In this document: positions 30,950 to 40,484 of the stretch, in pieces
Layout of the letters: each line of letters starts with the position of its first letter
How positions within the stretch are numbered: the first letter of the stretch is position 1
Assembly (NCBI GenBank): GCA_023252195.1
Contig: JAHEXI010000005.1
Span: forward strand, 213,999 to 277,998
From: Pseudonocardiales bacterium
Lineage (GTDB): Bacteria; Actinomycetota; Actinomycetes; Mycobacteriales; Pseudonocardiaceae
Reading direction: 5' to 3'
Length of the DNA stretch: 64,000 nucleotides
The notes under the pieces: generated by a model
Seen by the model: only the letters and a program-made list of their open reading frames with translations
The model's database searches: none
What the model was told of the DNA's origin: nothing
Position numbers and translations under genes: made by a program

Positions 30950-32352
30950 GCAGCCCCGCGGACCTCACGGCCGTCCAGCTCGTCGCCGCGTACCGCACGG
31001 GTGAGCTGTCTCCGGTCGAGGCCACCCAGGCCGTGTTAGATCGTGTCGATCAGCTCGACGGCCAGGTGCGCGCCTTTTGCTTCGTGGACGTCGACCGTGC
31101 GCTCCAGGACGCCAAGGCCTCCGAGCTGCGCTGGCACCAGGGCTTGCCGCAGGGTCTGGTCGATGGCGTGCCGACGTCGATCAAGGACGTGTATCTCACC
31201 CAGGGGTGGCCGACCCTGCGCGGTTCGAGGTTGGTCTCCCCGGGCCAGGAATGGCCCCTCGACAGTCCGCCTGTCGCCCGGTTACGCGAGCACGGCGCGG
31301 TCCTGTTTGGCAAGACGACCACCTCCGAGCTGGCCTGGAAGTGCGTCACCGACAGCCCGCTGACCGGCGTGACGGTCAATCCCTGGGACACCAGCCGGAC
31401 ATCGGGCGGGTCAAGCGGCGGTAGTGCGGTAGCGGTCGCGCTGGGTATGGGTCCGCTGTCGATGGGCACCGACGGGGGTGGTGCGGTCCGCATCCCAGCA
31501 TCCTTCACCGCGACGGTGGCGATCAAGCCGACCTTTGGCCGGGTGCCGCACTGGCCGTCCAGCCCGTTGGGTACCTTGATCAGCCCCGGGCCGATGGCCC
31601 GCACAGTGGCCGATGCCGCGCTGCTGCTCGATGCGGTATCCGGCTACGATCCGCGAGATTGGTCCGCGCTACCACCTATCACTCGCCCGTGCTCCAGCGT
31701 GCTGGGCAACGGTGCGCTGGGGTTGCGGATCGCGGTGAGCCCGACGCTGGGCTACGTCGAGGTCGATTCGGACGTCGCCGATGCAGTTCAGGCCGCCGCC
31801 GGGGTGTTCCGCGACCTCGGCGCGGAGGTCGAGTTCGCCGATCCGGGTTTCGCTGACTGCGCGCGGGAATTCCAGGTGCTCTGGTTCACCGCCATGGCCA
31901 AGACGGTCGAGCGCCTGACGCCGCGCGAGCTCGATCTCATGGAGCCGGCGCTGCAGGAGATCATCACACAGGGCCAGCGCTGCTCAGCGCTGGACTACCT
32001 CACTGCCACCGCGACCAGGATGGCGATGGGCGCCACGATGGGCACTTTCCACGAACGCTACGACCTGTTACTCACCCCGACGGTTCCGATCACGCCCTTC
32101 GTCGCGGGTGAGGAGGTGCCGATCGGCTGGCACTCGCAGCGGTGGACGAGCTGGACGCCGTTCACCTATCCGTTCAACATGACCCAGCAACCCGCCGCCA
32201 GCGTGCCATGCGGATGGACCAGCACTGGACTGCCGATCGGATTGCAGGTGGTCGGGCCGCGCCACGCCGACGACCGGGTGCTCGCCGCATGCGCGGCCTA
32301 TGAGCAGGTCGAGCCATGGGTCTACCAGCGGCCCCCGTTATTGCTCCGCTGA
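30946..32352 (+). CDS. Amidase signature family hydrolase
   Basis: The 468-aa protein has the Ser-cisSer-Lys triad of amidases: Lys in DGVPTSIKDVYLTQGWP near residue 78 and the two serines in RTSGGSSGGSAVAVALGMGP and MGTDGGGAVRIPASF near 150-180. The glycine/serine-rich signature is complete. Substrate is unknown: members include aryl-acylamidases, nylon oligomer hydrolases and GatA. No gatB or gatC gene is nearby, so GatA is unlikely. It is coupled to the TVP38 gene (ATGA) and its stop overlaps the SPFH gene by 15 bases, tail to tail. Confidence 0.9.
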   Translation: MSSPADLTAVQLVAAYRTGELSPVEATQAVLDRVDQLDGQVRAFCFVDVDRALQDAKASELRWHQGLPQGLVDGVPTSIKDVYLTQGWPTLRGSRLVSPGQEWPLDSPPVARLREHGAVLFGKTTTSELAWKCVTDSPLTGVTVNPWDTSRTSGGSSGGSAVAVALGMGPLSMGTDGGGAVRIPASFTATVAIKPTFGRVPHWPSSPLGTLISPGPMARTVADAALLLDAVSGYDPRDWSALPPITRPCSSVLGNGALGLRIAVSPTLGYVEVDSDVADAVQAAAGVFRDLGAEVEFADPGFADCAREFQVLWFTAMAKTVERLTPRELDLMEPALQEIITQGQRCSALDYLTATATRMAMGATMGTFHERYDLLLTPTVPITPFVAGEEVPIGWHSQRWTSWTPFTYPFNMTQQPAASVPCGWTSTGLPIGLQVVGPRHADDRVLAACAAYEQVEPWVYQRPPLLLR

Positions 32353-33591
32353 CGGGTCATCCCCGGCCGAATCGGGTGGTCCGGTCGGGGACGACTGCGG
32401 ACGGGGCACATGGTGCGCCGCGCCGGGTTGACCGCTGAACGTCGGCCGTACCGAAGGTCCCAGCGATGGGGTCGTCCCGACCTCCGGCCGCGGCACCTCC
32501 CTGCGCGCCACCTCCTCCGCGGCCCGCACCGCAGCCGCCACGTCCGGGTCGGTGGCGGTATCGAACCACCCGGCAACGGCCTCGTCGTCGTCCTCTGGCC
32601 GGCTGGCGGCCACGTATTCCCGGCTTGGTTCGTACCGGAAGACCCCGTCATCCCCCGGTGCTCCGAGCATCTTGGTGAATCCTTCGAGTGCCTTGCCGAA
32701 GTCGCTGGGCACGATCCAGACCTTGTTCGCATCGCCCTGGGCCATTTGCGGTAGCGTCTGCAGGTACTGATAGGCCAACAACTCCGGCGTTGGGCGACCC
32801 TCTTTGATCGCGGCGAACACCTTCTCGATCGCCTTGGCCTGACCCTGTGCCTGCAGATACCTCGCGGCCCGTTCGCCCTGGGCTCGCAAAATACGAGACT
32901 GCCGCTCAGCTTCCGCGGTGAGAATCGCGGCTTGTTTGGCACCCTCAGCGGAGAGGATCGAGGCCTGCTTCTGCCCCTCCGCGGTCTTGATCGCCGATTC
33001 GCGCTGGCCCTCGGCGGTGAGGATGGTGGCGCGCTTCTCCCGGTCTGCGCGCATCTGCTTCTCCATCGAGTCCTGGATGGACGGCGGTGGGTCGATAGCC
33101 TTGAGCTCGACGCGCCCTACCCGTATCCCCCACCGCCCGGTCGCCTCGTCGAGCACTCCGGACAGCTGGCCGTTGATGAAGTCCCGGGAGGTCAGGGTGT
33201 CTTCAAGGCTCATCCCGCCGACGACGTTTCGCAGCGTGGTGGTGGCCAACTGCTCGACTGCCGCGATGTAGTTGGAGATCTCGTACACCGCGTCCTTGGG
33301 GTTGGTCACCTGGAAATAGACGACGGTGTCGATGTCGACCGTCAAGTTGTCCTTGGTGATCACCGATTGCGGCGGGAAGGACACCACCTGCTCCCGCAGA
33401 TCGATCCGGTCCCGGATCCGGTCGATGAAGGGCACCAGGAAGTTCAGCCCGGGGGTGAACGTGCCGCGGTAGCGGCCGAGCCGCTCGACGACCGCGGCGG
33501 ACGCCTGTGGGATCACCACCACGGATTTGACCACGGTGGCGACGATCGCCAGCACGATCACCACTATCACTACGAGCAGCGCAACACTCAT
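32338..33591 (-). CDS. SPFH (stomatin/prohibitin-like) membrane protein, Rv1488-like
   Basis: The 417-aa protein has an N-terminal membrane helix (residues 3-25), the SPFH domain (VVERLGRYRGTFTPGLNFLV, DIDTVVYFQVTNPKDAVYEI, GRWGIRVGRVELKAIDPPPS), and a coiled-coil region of four repeats of about 11 residues built on ILTAEGQRES / IKTAEGQKQA / ILSAEGAKQA / ILTAEAERQS. A Pro-rich disordered tail follows. These proteins scaffold membrane microdomains and work with NfeD proteins. The nfeD-like gene directly upstream overlaps by four bases, as in M. tuberculosis Rv1487-Rv1488. Confidence 0.93.
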   Translation of the reverse strand: MSVALLVVIVVIVLAIVATVVKSVVVIPQASAAVVERLGRYRGTFTPGLNFLVPFIDRIRDRIDLREQVVSFPPQSVITKDNLTVDIDTVVYFQVTNPKDAVYEISNYIAAVEQLATTTLRNVVGGMSLEDTLTSRDFINGQLSGVLDEATGRWGIRVGRVELKAIDPPPSIQDSMEKQMRADREKRATILTAEGQRESAIKTAEGQKQASILSAEGAKQAAILTAEAERQSRILRAQGERAARYLQAQGQAKAIEKVFAAIKEGRPTPELLAYQYLQTLPQMAQGDANKVWIVPSDFGKALEGFTKMLGAPGDDGVFRYEPSREYVAASRPEDDDEAVAGWFDTATDPDVAAAVRAAEEVARREVPRPEVGTTPSLGPSVRPTFSGQPGAAHHVPRPQSSPTGPPDSAGDDPSAEQ

Positions 33592-34016
33592 GAAGGCTCC
33601 CCCAAAACGACGGCAGTGGCTCCGGAGATGGACATCACCGTCACCGTGTGGCCTGGCTCGAGTACCTCGGTTTCGTCGAACGCCCGCGCGGACCAGAACT
33701 CCCCGCGTAACTTGATCTTGCCGCCGCGCGCGTCAACGGTGCTCACCACAATCGCTCTATCGCCGATCAACGCATCGACGTTAGTCGGCACGTGGGCAGT
33801 GTGCAGCCGGCGCTTGAGCACCGGGCGGCCCACGGTGATCAGGGCCACCGAGGTGCCGGCGAAAGCGGCGACCTCCGGCAAGGGCCCAGCGCCTAGCGCC
33901 GCGAACCCTGCGGCCACCAGTGCCCCCGCCCCGAACATGATCAGCACGAAGCCACTGGTCAGTACCTCGGCAGCGATCAGCAGCAGCCCTGCAACGAGCC
34001 ACACGACAGCGGCCAT
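33588..34016 (-). CDS. NfeD-like membrane protein, Rv1487-like
   Basis: The 142-aa protein has two to three TM segments in the first 70 residues (VVWLVAGLLLIAAEVLTSGF; FVLIMFGAGALVAAGFAALG) and a C-terminal OB-fold (GDRAIVVSTVDARGGKIKLR, GEFWSARAF, GHTVTVMSISGATAVVLG). This is the short NfeD1b form that lacks a protease domain and partners with the SPFH protein encoded next. It sits 57 bases from the DUF3097 gene. Confidence 0.92.
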   Translation of the reverse strand: MAAVVWLVAGLLLIAAEVLTSGFVLIMFGAGALVAAGFAALGAGPLPEVAAFAGTSVALITVGRPVLKRRLHTAHVPTNVDALIGDRAIVVSTVDARGGKIKLRGEFWSARAFDETEVLEPGHTVTVMSISGATAVVLGEPS

Positions 34017-34073
34017 GTGACCATCTTGACAGATCTTCGGGCTGGATTCTGCGGTGATCGTGATCTCGTTTTG

Positions 34074-34931
34074 CTACCCGGCCGTGACGAAGTCGATGAG
34101 CTGCTCGACGGCACCCAGCAGCGCCGGCTCAAGATCACGAAAGCTGTCCACGGCGCCCAGTACCCGCGCCCATCCCTGTGCTGGGTCCGCGAACCCGGTC
34201 CCGTCCACCCAACCCAGCGCCTGGCACACGCCGTCTTTCCACGGGACCCCGCGCGGGACGTCAGGCCAGCCTGGGATGCGCAGCGTCGCGGGTCGCACAG
34301 CTTGCCAGATATCGACATAAGGGTGGCCGGTCACCAGCACGTGCGGCGAGCGCACCGCCGTCACGAGCCGGCTTTCCTTGCTACCGGCGACCAGATGATC
34401 GACCAGCACGCCGAGTCTCCGGTCTGGGGCGGGATCGAACTCCGCGACCCGGTCGGCCAGGTAGTCCACACCATCGAGTGGCTCCACGACCACACCGTCC
34501 ACCCGCAGATCGTGGCCCCAGACCCGTTCCACGAGCTCCGCGTCGTGCTTGCCCTCCACCCAGATCCGGCTGGCCCGAGCAGTCCGGGCCCGTGTCCGCG
34601 CCACCCGGACCGATCCCGACGCCGACCGGATCATGCCCGCGGTGGGCTGGTGCACGGGACGGACCAGCGTGACCGGATCGCCGTCAACCAGGAACGCGGC
34701 ATGCCGAAGGGGAAAGGACCGGACCACGCCCCGGGCGTCCTGAAGTTCCACCGCGTCACCCTCGCAGTGGAGCACCGCGCCGCAGAACCCGCTCGCGGCA
34801 TCCTCCACCACCACACCCGCCTCGGCGGGCAGTTGCGGCACCTCGCGGCGCCGGCGTGGTTGCTGCAGCACGTCTGGTCCATAGCGTGCGCTACGACCCG
34901 GTGAGTTGCTCGGTAGGTCACGGGAGCGCAT
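34074..34931 (-). CDS. DUF3097 family protein, Rv1486c-like
   Basis: The 285-aa soluble protein matches the actinobacterial DUF3097 family: VVVEDAASGFCGAVL near residue 45, RASRIWVEGKHDAELVERVW near 132, VLVDHLVAGSKESRLV near 182, LVTGHPYVDIWQAVRP, and GWPDVPRGVPWKDGVCQALG. The EGKHDAELVE and LVDHL blocks resemble TOPRIM-type acidic motifs, so a nucleic-acid-related activity is conceivable, but the function is unknown. The ATG at 34931 (MRSRDLPS) fits the family start. Confidence 0.88.
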   Translation of the reverse strand: MRSRDLPSNSPGRSARYGPDVLQQPRRRREVPQLPAEAGVVVEDAASGFCGAVLHCEGDAVELQDARGVVRSFPLRHAAFLVDGDPVTLVRPVHQPTAGMIRSASGSVRVARTRARTARASRIWVEGKHDAELVERVWGHDLRVDGVVVEPLDGVDYLADRVAEFDPAPDRRLGVLVDHLVAGSKESRLVTAVRSPHVLVTGHPYVDIWQAVRPATLRIPGWPDVPRGVPWKDGVCQALGWVDGTGFADPAQGWARVLGAVDSFRDLEPALLGAVEQLIDFVTAG

Positions 34932-35019
34932 GGGTTCGACGGTAACCGGGGGTCTGAATTCCGCAGCGCAGCCACGCCGGATGTGCATATTGCGAGTCCG
35001 CGTTCTACGCTCCTACTCC

Positions 35020-35814
35020 GTGCCATGCCCCAGCGCGACATTCACCGTGTGGGCCTCGGCCTGGCTGCACGGCTGCGCCGCCCCTGACGCTGTGATCGAC
35101 GGCCTGCACACCTGGGCCGGTCTGCACGAGGTGGTGGCAATAGACGAGGCCACCGCACGGCAGCTTGATCTGCCGGCACCCGACGAAGTCCCGACCTCTG
35201 TGGTGGGTCTGCTGGCCACGGCCCGACGGGCTGGGGCCGGCGTGGGCCAGCTGTTGTTGCCGGTGCCCGGTGACGTCCGCGGGCTGCCGCCGCAGGGACC
35301 GCTCGCGGCGGCGGCGCTGCGCAGCGGTGAGGTCGCCGTCTTTACTGGCGCGGAACTGGCGGCGGTGCCGAATGCGGTCGCCGAGGGGGTGCTTCGCTGG
35401 ACGGTGTTCGCCAGTGGCCCGCTGCCCCCCGCTCCCGAACCTGAACTGCCGGATGCCGAGCATGGTCTGCGCGGCGCGGTCCGCCAGGCGGCGACGACGC
35501 TGGTGGAGCTCGACCTGGCCCGGCACCGCCCCGGCGTACGCGCCGAGATCGCCGAAACTCTGGAACTCCGGGTCCGCCCGCCCTGGCCCGAAGGCACCCC
35601 GCCCCGCGCGCTACGGGTGCTCGAGCAGGCCGACGAGGTGGAGGCGATACTGCGTGCCGCGGACACCGACAACCTCGGCGGTGCGCTGTCCGCGTCGGTG
35701 GCGGCGGCCCGTTCCGCCGCGCTGCGACCCCTGTTCACCGCCGTACGTGAAGCCCGCCGCTCCGCCGTCGCCGAAGCAGTCCGAGCCCTAACCCCCCGCG
35801 CCGGCCGTCGCTGA
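35020..35814 (+). CDS. Conserved actinobacterial protein of unknown function
   Basis: The 264-aa, Ala-rich soluble protein has no TM segment. The first half looks alpha/beta (ATFTVWASAWLHGCAAPDAV; HEVVAIDEATARQLDLPAPD; GVGQLLLPVPGDVRGLPPQG) and the second half is helical (ALRVLEQADEVEAILRAADT). I recall such proteins next to DUF3097 and hemH in actinomycetes, but know no function. The GTG at 35020 was chosen because upstream codons are arginine-rich and unlike a protein. An upstream ATG at 34981 is possible. It is divergent from DUF3097. Confidence 0.75.
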   Translation: MPCPSATFTVWASAWLHGCAAPDAVIDGLHTWAGLHEVVAIDEATARQLDLPAPDEVPTSVVGLLATARRAGAGVGQLLLPVPGDVRGLPPQGPLAAAALRSGEVAVFTGAELAAVPNAVAEGVLRWTVFASGPLPPAPEPELPDAEHGLRGAVRQAATTLVELDLARHRPGVRAEIAETLELRVRPPWPEGTPPRALRVLEQADEVEAILRAADTDNLGGALSASVAAARSAALRPLFTAVREARRSAVAEAVRALTPRAGRR

Positions 35815-35832
35815 GCAGCCTTTCTCAAGCGC

Positions 35833-35890
35833 GTTCTGGATGCAGACTGCGTTGATTGGGCACCGAATTACTACAGTCTGCATCCAGAAC
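35833..35890. terminator. Perfect 17-bp inverted repeat between convergent genes
   Basis: GTTCTGGATGCAGACTG (35833-35849) and CAGTCTGCATCCAGAAC (35874-35890) are exact reverse complements separated by 24 bases. It lies between the stops of the rightward unknown gene (35814) and the leftward hemH gene (35923), so it may serve both as a terminator. There is no T-run, and the long arms with a long loop also fit a dispersed palindromic repeat. Confidence 0.6.
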
Positions 35891-35922
35891 TCGGTGACGC
35901 GATCGAGCGGGCGCAGCGCGCG

Positions 35923-36945
35923 CTACCGCACTGGTTCGCAACAGTGCGTTGTGCAGGGCGTGCCGTTGGTGCCTTGACCGGCTGCCGGGACCTGGGAGCA
36001 CCGGCGGGCGGGTGCACCGTGTACCTGCTCGGCGACTAGCTCCACCACCATGTCTGCAAAGCGGGGGTCGGTGCCCGGGGTGGCGGCGCGCACGAAAGTC
36101 ATCCCGAGCGTGGCTGCCCGTTGCCGAGCCTCATGATCGAGATCCCACACCACCTCGAGGTGGTCGGAGATGAATCCGATGGGCGCCACCACGACGCCGG
36201 GCACCCCAGCGGCGTGCAGCGCGTCGAGATGGTCGACCACGTCCGGTTCGAGCCAGGGCACTTGAGGCGGCCCGGAACGGGACTGCCAGACCACGTCGTG
36301 GGAGTCCACCCCGGCCGCCGCGGCGACCAGCCGCGCGGCCTCGGCGACCTGCTCGGAGTAGCGGTGACCACCCTGCGCAGCAAGCCCGGCGGCAGCGTCT
36401 GCGGCCAGCGGCACCGAGTGCGCCGTGAACACCACCTGGGCGTCAGCACCAGCCTGGTCACGGGCGGCGCGGAGCGCGTCGGCGCACGCTGCGATGAACA
36501 GCGGATGATCGAAGAACTGCCTCAGCTTGATCAGATCGGGCGCCCCAGGACCGACGGCGTGCCGGGCTCGGGCGATGTCCTCGTGGTACTGCCGACAACC
36601 CGAGTACCCGCCCCACGCCGAGGTGGTGAACACCGCTGCGCGGCGTACCCCGTCGGCGGCCATCGCGGCGACGGTGTCCTCCACCATCGGGTGCCAGTTG
36701 CGGTTGCCGAAGTACACCGGCAGGCCAAGCCCGGCGGTGGTGAGCGCCTGCTCTATCGCGGTGATCAGGGTGCGGTTGCAGTGGTTTATCGGCGACACTC
36801 CCCCGAAGTGCATATAGTGCTGCGCAACCTCGTCCAAGCGTTGCGGCGGTACACCCCGGCCGCGAGTGACGTTGTCCAGGAACGGCCGTACCTCGTCGGG
36901 TGCCTCGGGGCCCCCGAAGGACAGCACCAACAGCGCGTCGGTCAA
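35923..36945 (-). CDS. hemH: Ferrochelatase (actinobacterial, [2Fe-2S] type)
   Basis: HemH/CpfC inserts Fe2+ into coproporphyrin III in the actinobacterial haem pathway. The 340-aa protein begins at TTG with [18 protein letters not shown], which matches the family start. It has [28 protein letters not shown], the cysteine-containing [30 protein letters not shown] with the catalytic His, and [17 protein letters not shown] with the second active-site region. A C-terminal cysteine cluster (CTTHCC plus an upstream Cys) together with the SGC cysteine is the [2Fe-2S] site typical of actinobacterial enzymes. It follows the fabI gene by 11 bases. Confidence 0.93.
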   Translation of the reverse strand: MTDALLVLSFGGPEAPDEVRPFLDNVTRGRGVPPQRLDEVAQHYMHFGGVSPINHCNRTLITAIEQALTTAGLGLPVYFGNRNWHPMVEDTVAAMAADGVRRAAVFTTSAWGGYSGCRQYHEDIARARHAVGPGAPDLIKLRQFFDHPLFIAACADALRAARDQAGADAQVVFTAHSVPLAADAAAGLAAQGGHRYSEQVAEAARLVAAAAGVDSHDVVWQSRSGPPQVPWLEPDVVDHLDALHAAGVPGVVVAPIGFISDHLEVVWDLDHEARQRAATLGMTFVRAATPGTDPRFADMVVELVAEQVHGAPARRCSQVPAAGQGTNGTPCTTHCCEPVR

Positions 36946-36956
36946 CGCCGAGATGC

Positions 36957-37724
36957 CTAGACGCCGATGGCGTGGAAGCCACCGTCGGCCCACACCATCG
37001 ACCCGGTGGTGGCAGGTAGCCAGTCGGACAGCAGTGCACAGACCGTGCGAGCCACCGGGGTCGGATCGTCGATGTTCCAGCCCAGCGGAGCGCGACCGTT
37101 CCAGGCATTCTCGAACGCGCCGAAGCCGGGGATGGACTTCGCCGCCAAGGTGCGTACCGGGCCGGCCGCCACCAGGTTGACCCGGACACCGTGCGGTCCG
37201 AGGTCACGGGCGAGATAGCGGCACACCGACTCCAGCGCCGACTTCGCCACTCCCATCCAGTCATAGGCGGGCCAGGCCTGCCGGTTGTCGAAGTCCATCC
37301 CAACGATCGAGGAACCAGGGCCCAGCAGCGGCAGGCACGCCATCGCCAGCGACTTGAACGAGTAAGCGGAGACCTGCAACGCGGTGGCCACGTCTTCCCA
37401 CGGCGCGTTGAGGAACTCGCCCCCGAGGCAGGACGCGGGGGCGAAGCCGATGGAGTGCAGCACTCCGTCCAGCCCGTCGACATGCTCACCGAGTCGCTGC
37501 GCCAGCGAGTCCAACTGGCCCTGGTCGGCCACATCGAGCTCCAATACCGGCGCTGGCTGGGGCAGCCGCTGCGCGATCCGCTCTACCAGCCGTAACCGGC
37601 CGTATCCGGTGAGCACCACCTGGGCGCCTTGCTCCTGCGCCACCCGCGCCACATGAAAAGCGATCGAGGCATCAGTGATCACCCCTGTGATCAGCAGTCG
37701 CTTGCCGTCGAGTAGACCCGCCAT
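36957..37724 (-). CDS. inhA: Enoyl-ACP reductase (InhA/FabI type)
   Basis: This NADH-dependent enzyme reduces the trans-2-enoyl-ACP in fatty acid elongation and is the isoniazid target in mycobacteria. The 255-aa protein (M. tuberculosis InhA 269) has [20 protein letters not shown] near residue 7, [32 protein letters not shown] with the catalytic Tyr followed seven residues later by Lys (YDWMGVAK), [19 protein letters not shown] and [20 protein letters not shown]. It is shorter than InhA in the substrate loop, so it may prefer shorter chains. Whether this organism makes mycolic acids cannot be decided here. It lies 19 bases after fabG1. Confidence 0.93.
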   Translation of the reverse strand: MAGLLDGKRLLITGVITDASIAFHVARVAQEQGAQVVLTGYGRLRLVERIAQRLPQPAPVLELDVADQGQLDSLAQRLGEHVDGLDGVLHSIGFAPASCLGGEFLNAPWEDVATALQVSAYSFKSLAMACLPLLGPGSSIVGMDFDNRQAWPAYDWMGVAKSALESVCRYLARDLGPHGVRVNLVAAGPVRTLAAKSIPGFGAFENAWNGRAPLGWNIDDPTPVARTVCALLSDWLPATTGSMVWADGGFHAIGV

Positions 37725-37743
37725 CTGTCCCCCTCCCCCGAAC

Positions 37744-38527
<784 letters not shown>

Positions 38528-38533
38528 CAGCCC

Positions 38534-39517
38534 TCAGGGCAGTCGTTGCCCGATGGCTAAGGCGCCGGCGGCAGCGATTATCGCGGCCAGGGTGCCCGCG
38601 ATCAGCCATGGCTTACTGGCGTCGGCTCGCTTGGTCTCATAGCCGATCTGCTCGCCCAGAGTGCTCACGACATCGCTGAGCTGCCCAGCGCTGGCAGCGT
38701 CGTAGAACTGACCGCCGGACAAGTCCGCGATCCGTCGGATCGAGTCGTCGTCGGCGGGCACCGGCTGGCGCTCCCCGTTGATTTCCACCTGACCGTACGC
38801 AGTGCCGAAGGAGATCGCCGAGATCGGGACCTTGGCTGCAGCCGCGGCGCGAGCTGCGGTGAACCCCCCGCGCGAGTCGTCGCCGTCCGGGGTCGGCACC
38901 GTCTGTTTGCCGTCGGTGAGCAGTACGATGCGCGCCGGTGGCGGTCCTTGGACATCTGGGACTACGGCGCCGAAGGCCTCGATCGAGGACAGCGCAGCGA
39001 AGATCGCCTCACCGGTGCCGGTTGCTTCGGCAAGCTTGAGGTTGTCGATGGCTCGCATCACCGAGACCCGCTCAGTGGTCGGCGACACCAGGACGGTGGC
39101 CGAACCGGCGAAGGACACCAGCCCGAGGTTCACCCCAGGGGTGAGGTCATGGGCGAACCTCTTCGCCTCCCGTTGTGCCGCGGCGATTCTGGTCGGTTCG
39201 ATATCAGTAGCCCGCATGGACAGCGACACGTCGATCACCAACATGACGGTCGCCCGGTTGCGTGGCACCTTCTGCTCCGCGGTGGGACCAGCCAACGCGA
39301 CGGTGAACAGCACCAGGGCAGCGAGCAGCAGCGCCACCGGCAGGTGCCGATACCAGCCCTGCTGATTGGGCGCGACCCGTTCGAGCATGGCGAGATTGGC
39401 AAAGCGCAGCACCTGTCTACGTCGTCGGCGCTGCATCCACACATAGCCGGCCGCCAGCGCAGCGACCACCACCAGCAGCAGGAACCACAGCGGAGTGGTG
39501 AACCCGGTCAGGCTCAC
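38534..39517 (-). CDS. VWA-domain membrane protein (BatA-like, Rv1481-like)
   Basis: The 327-aa protein has two N-terminal TM segments (TPLWFLLLVVVAALAAGYVW; LPVALLLAALVLFTVALAG), a von Willebrand A domain with the complete metal site (VMLVIDVSLSMRATD as DxSxS; ATGTGEAIFAAL; VLLTDGKQTVPTPDGDDSRG), and a C-terminal TM (LIAGTLAAIIAAAGALAIG). The GTG start overlaps the DUF58 stop. With MoxR ATPase and DUF58 it forms the MoxR-BatA system, a chaperone-like complex with poorly known clients at the membrane. Confidence 0.92.
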   Translation of the reverse strand: MSLTGFTTPLWFLLLVVVAALAAGYVWMQRRRRRQVLRFANLAMLERVAPNQQGWYRHLPVALLLAALVLFTVALAGPTAEQKVPRNRATVMLVIDVSLSMRATDIEPTRIAAAQREAKRFAHDLTPGVNLGLVSFAGSATVLVSPTTERVSVMRAIDNLKLAEATGTGEAIFAALSSIEAFGAVVPDVQGPPPARIVLLTDGKQTVPTPDGDDSRGGFTAARAAAAAKVPISAISFGTAYGQVEINGERQPVPADDDSIRRIADLSGGQFYDAASAGQLSDVVSTLGEQIGYETKRADASKPWLIAGTLAAIIAAAGALAIGQRLP

Positions 39518-40476
39518 GTGCCACCGCCCGACCAGTGCCGCTTGCGGGTGACCGCGAAACGCACCATGTCGGAAACCCAGTCCGAGTCGGTGCGCAGCGT
39601 CAGCTGTCCAGCACCGCATCGCCGCAGCGTCGCGGCGACCTCGTCGCGATGTGCGGCCGCTGCCGCGGCGAACTCCCGGCGCAGCAGCGGTGTGGTCACG
39701 ACCTCCTTCTGCCGCCCGGTCTCTGGATCCGCGAGCACCACAGTGCCCATGTCGGGCAGTTCGAGGTCCCGTGGGTCTAGGACTTCGATCGCGATCAGGT
39801 CGTGCCGGCCGGCCAACCCGCGCAGCGGCCGCTCCCAGTCGAACACATCCCCAGATCGCGGACCGAGGAAATCCGAGATCACCGTGACCAGACCGCGACG
39901 CCGCGGCGGGCGGCGCAGCTGCTCGAGCAGGCCGGCGAGATCGCCGCGGGTGCCTTCGGTGGCGCGCGGCACCTCGGCGATCCGGCGGATCATCCCGCGG
40001 GCGTGCGGCTGACCACCTCGGGCGGGTATCCGCAGCATCTCGGCGCCGGTGCTGACCACGGCACCGACCCGGTTCCCACCGCCCCTGGTCAGGTGCGCCA
40101 CGGCGGCGCAGGCGGCCACCGCGAGCTCCCGCTTGTCACATTCCGCGGTGCCGAAGTCCAGGCTGGCCGACAGATCCACCGCCAGCCACGTTTCCAGCTC
40201 GCGGTCGGCGACGGTGTCGCGGATATGCGGCTCGGTGGTGCGCGCGGTAACCGCCCAGTCCATCCGCCGGACGTCGTCGCCGGGCTGGTATCGCCTGGCT
40301 TCGCCCGGCTCGGTGCCCGGCCCGGGCACCAGGCCGAGGTGATTGCCCTGTAGCAACCCGTCCAACCGGCGCCGCACGGTGAGCTCCAACGCGCGTAGCC
40401 CGGCCTCCATGCGCCCCTCCCGTAGCGCTGGCGGCGCCCAATGGTGCCGCTGCCCCCACTCGCTGCGCGCCGTCAT
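39514..40476 (-). CDS. DUF58 family protein (Rv1480-like)
   Basis: The 320-aa protein has the DUF58 signature RRYQPGDDVRRMDWAVTART near residue 62 followed by a degenerate VWA-like domain (ETWLAVDLSASLDFG as DxSxS, and GLVTVISDFLGP). These proteins lie between moxR and the VWA gene in many actinobacteria and are thought to be part of the same complex. It overlaps the VWA gene by four bases and follows moxR after 8 bases. Confidence 0.92.
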   Translation of the reverse strand: MTARSEWGQRHHWAPPALREGRMEAGLRALELTVRRRLDGLLQGNHLGLVPGPGTEPGEARRYQPGDDVRRMDWAVTARTTEPHIRDTVADRELETWLAVDLSASLDFGTAECDKRELAVAACAAVAHLTRGGGNRVGAVVSTGAEMLRIPARGGQPHARGMIRRIAEVPRATEGTRGDLAGLLEQLRRPPRRRGLVTVISDFLGPRSGDVFDWERPLRGLAGRHDLIAIEVLDPRDLELPDMGTVVLADPETGRQKEVVTTPLLRREFAAAAAAHRDEVAATLRRCGAGQLTLRTDSDWVSDMVRFAVTRKRHWSGGGT

Positions 40477-40484
40477 CGGGTCAG

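Noticed and set aside
30946-32352. GatA subunit of Glu-tRNA(Gln) amidotransferase
   Set aside because: The amidase triad is present, but no gatB or gatC gene is nearby and the C-terminal part does not look like GatA.
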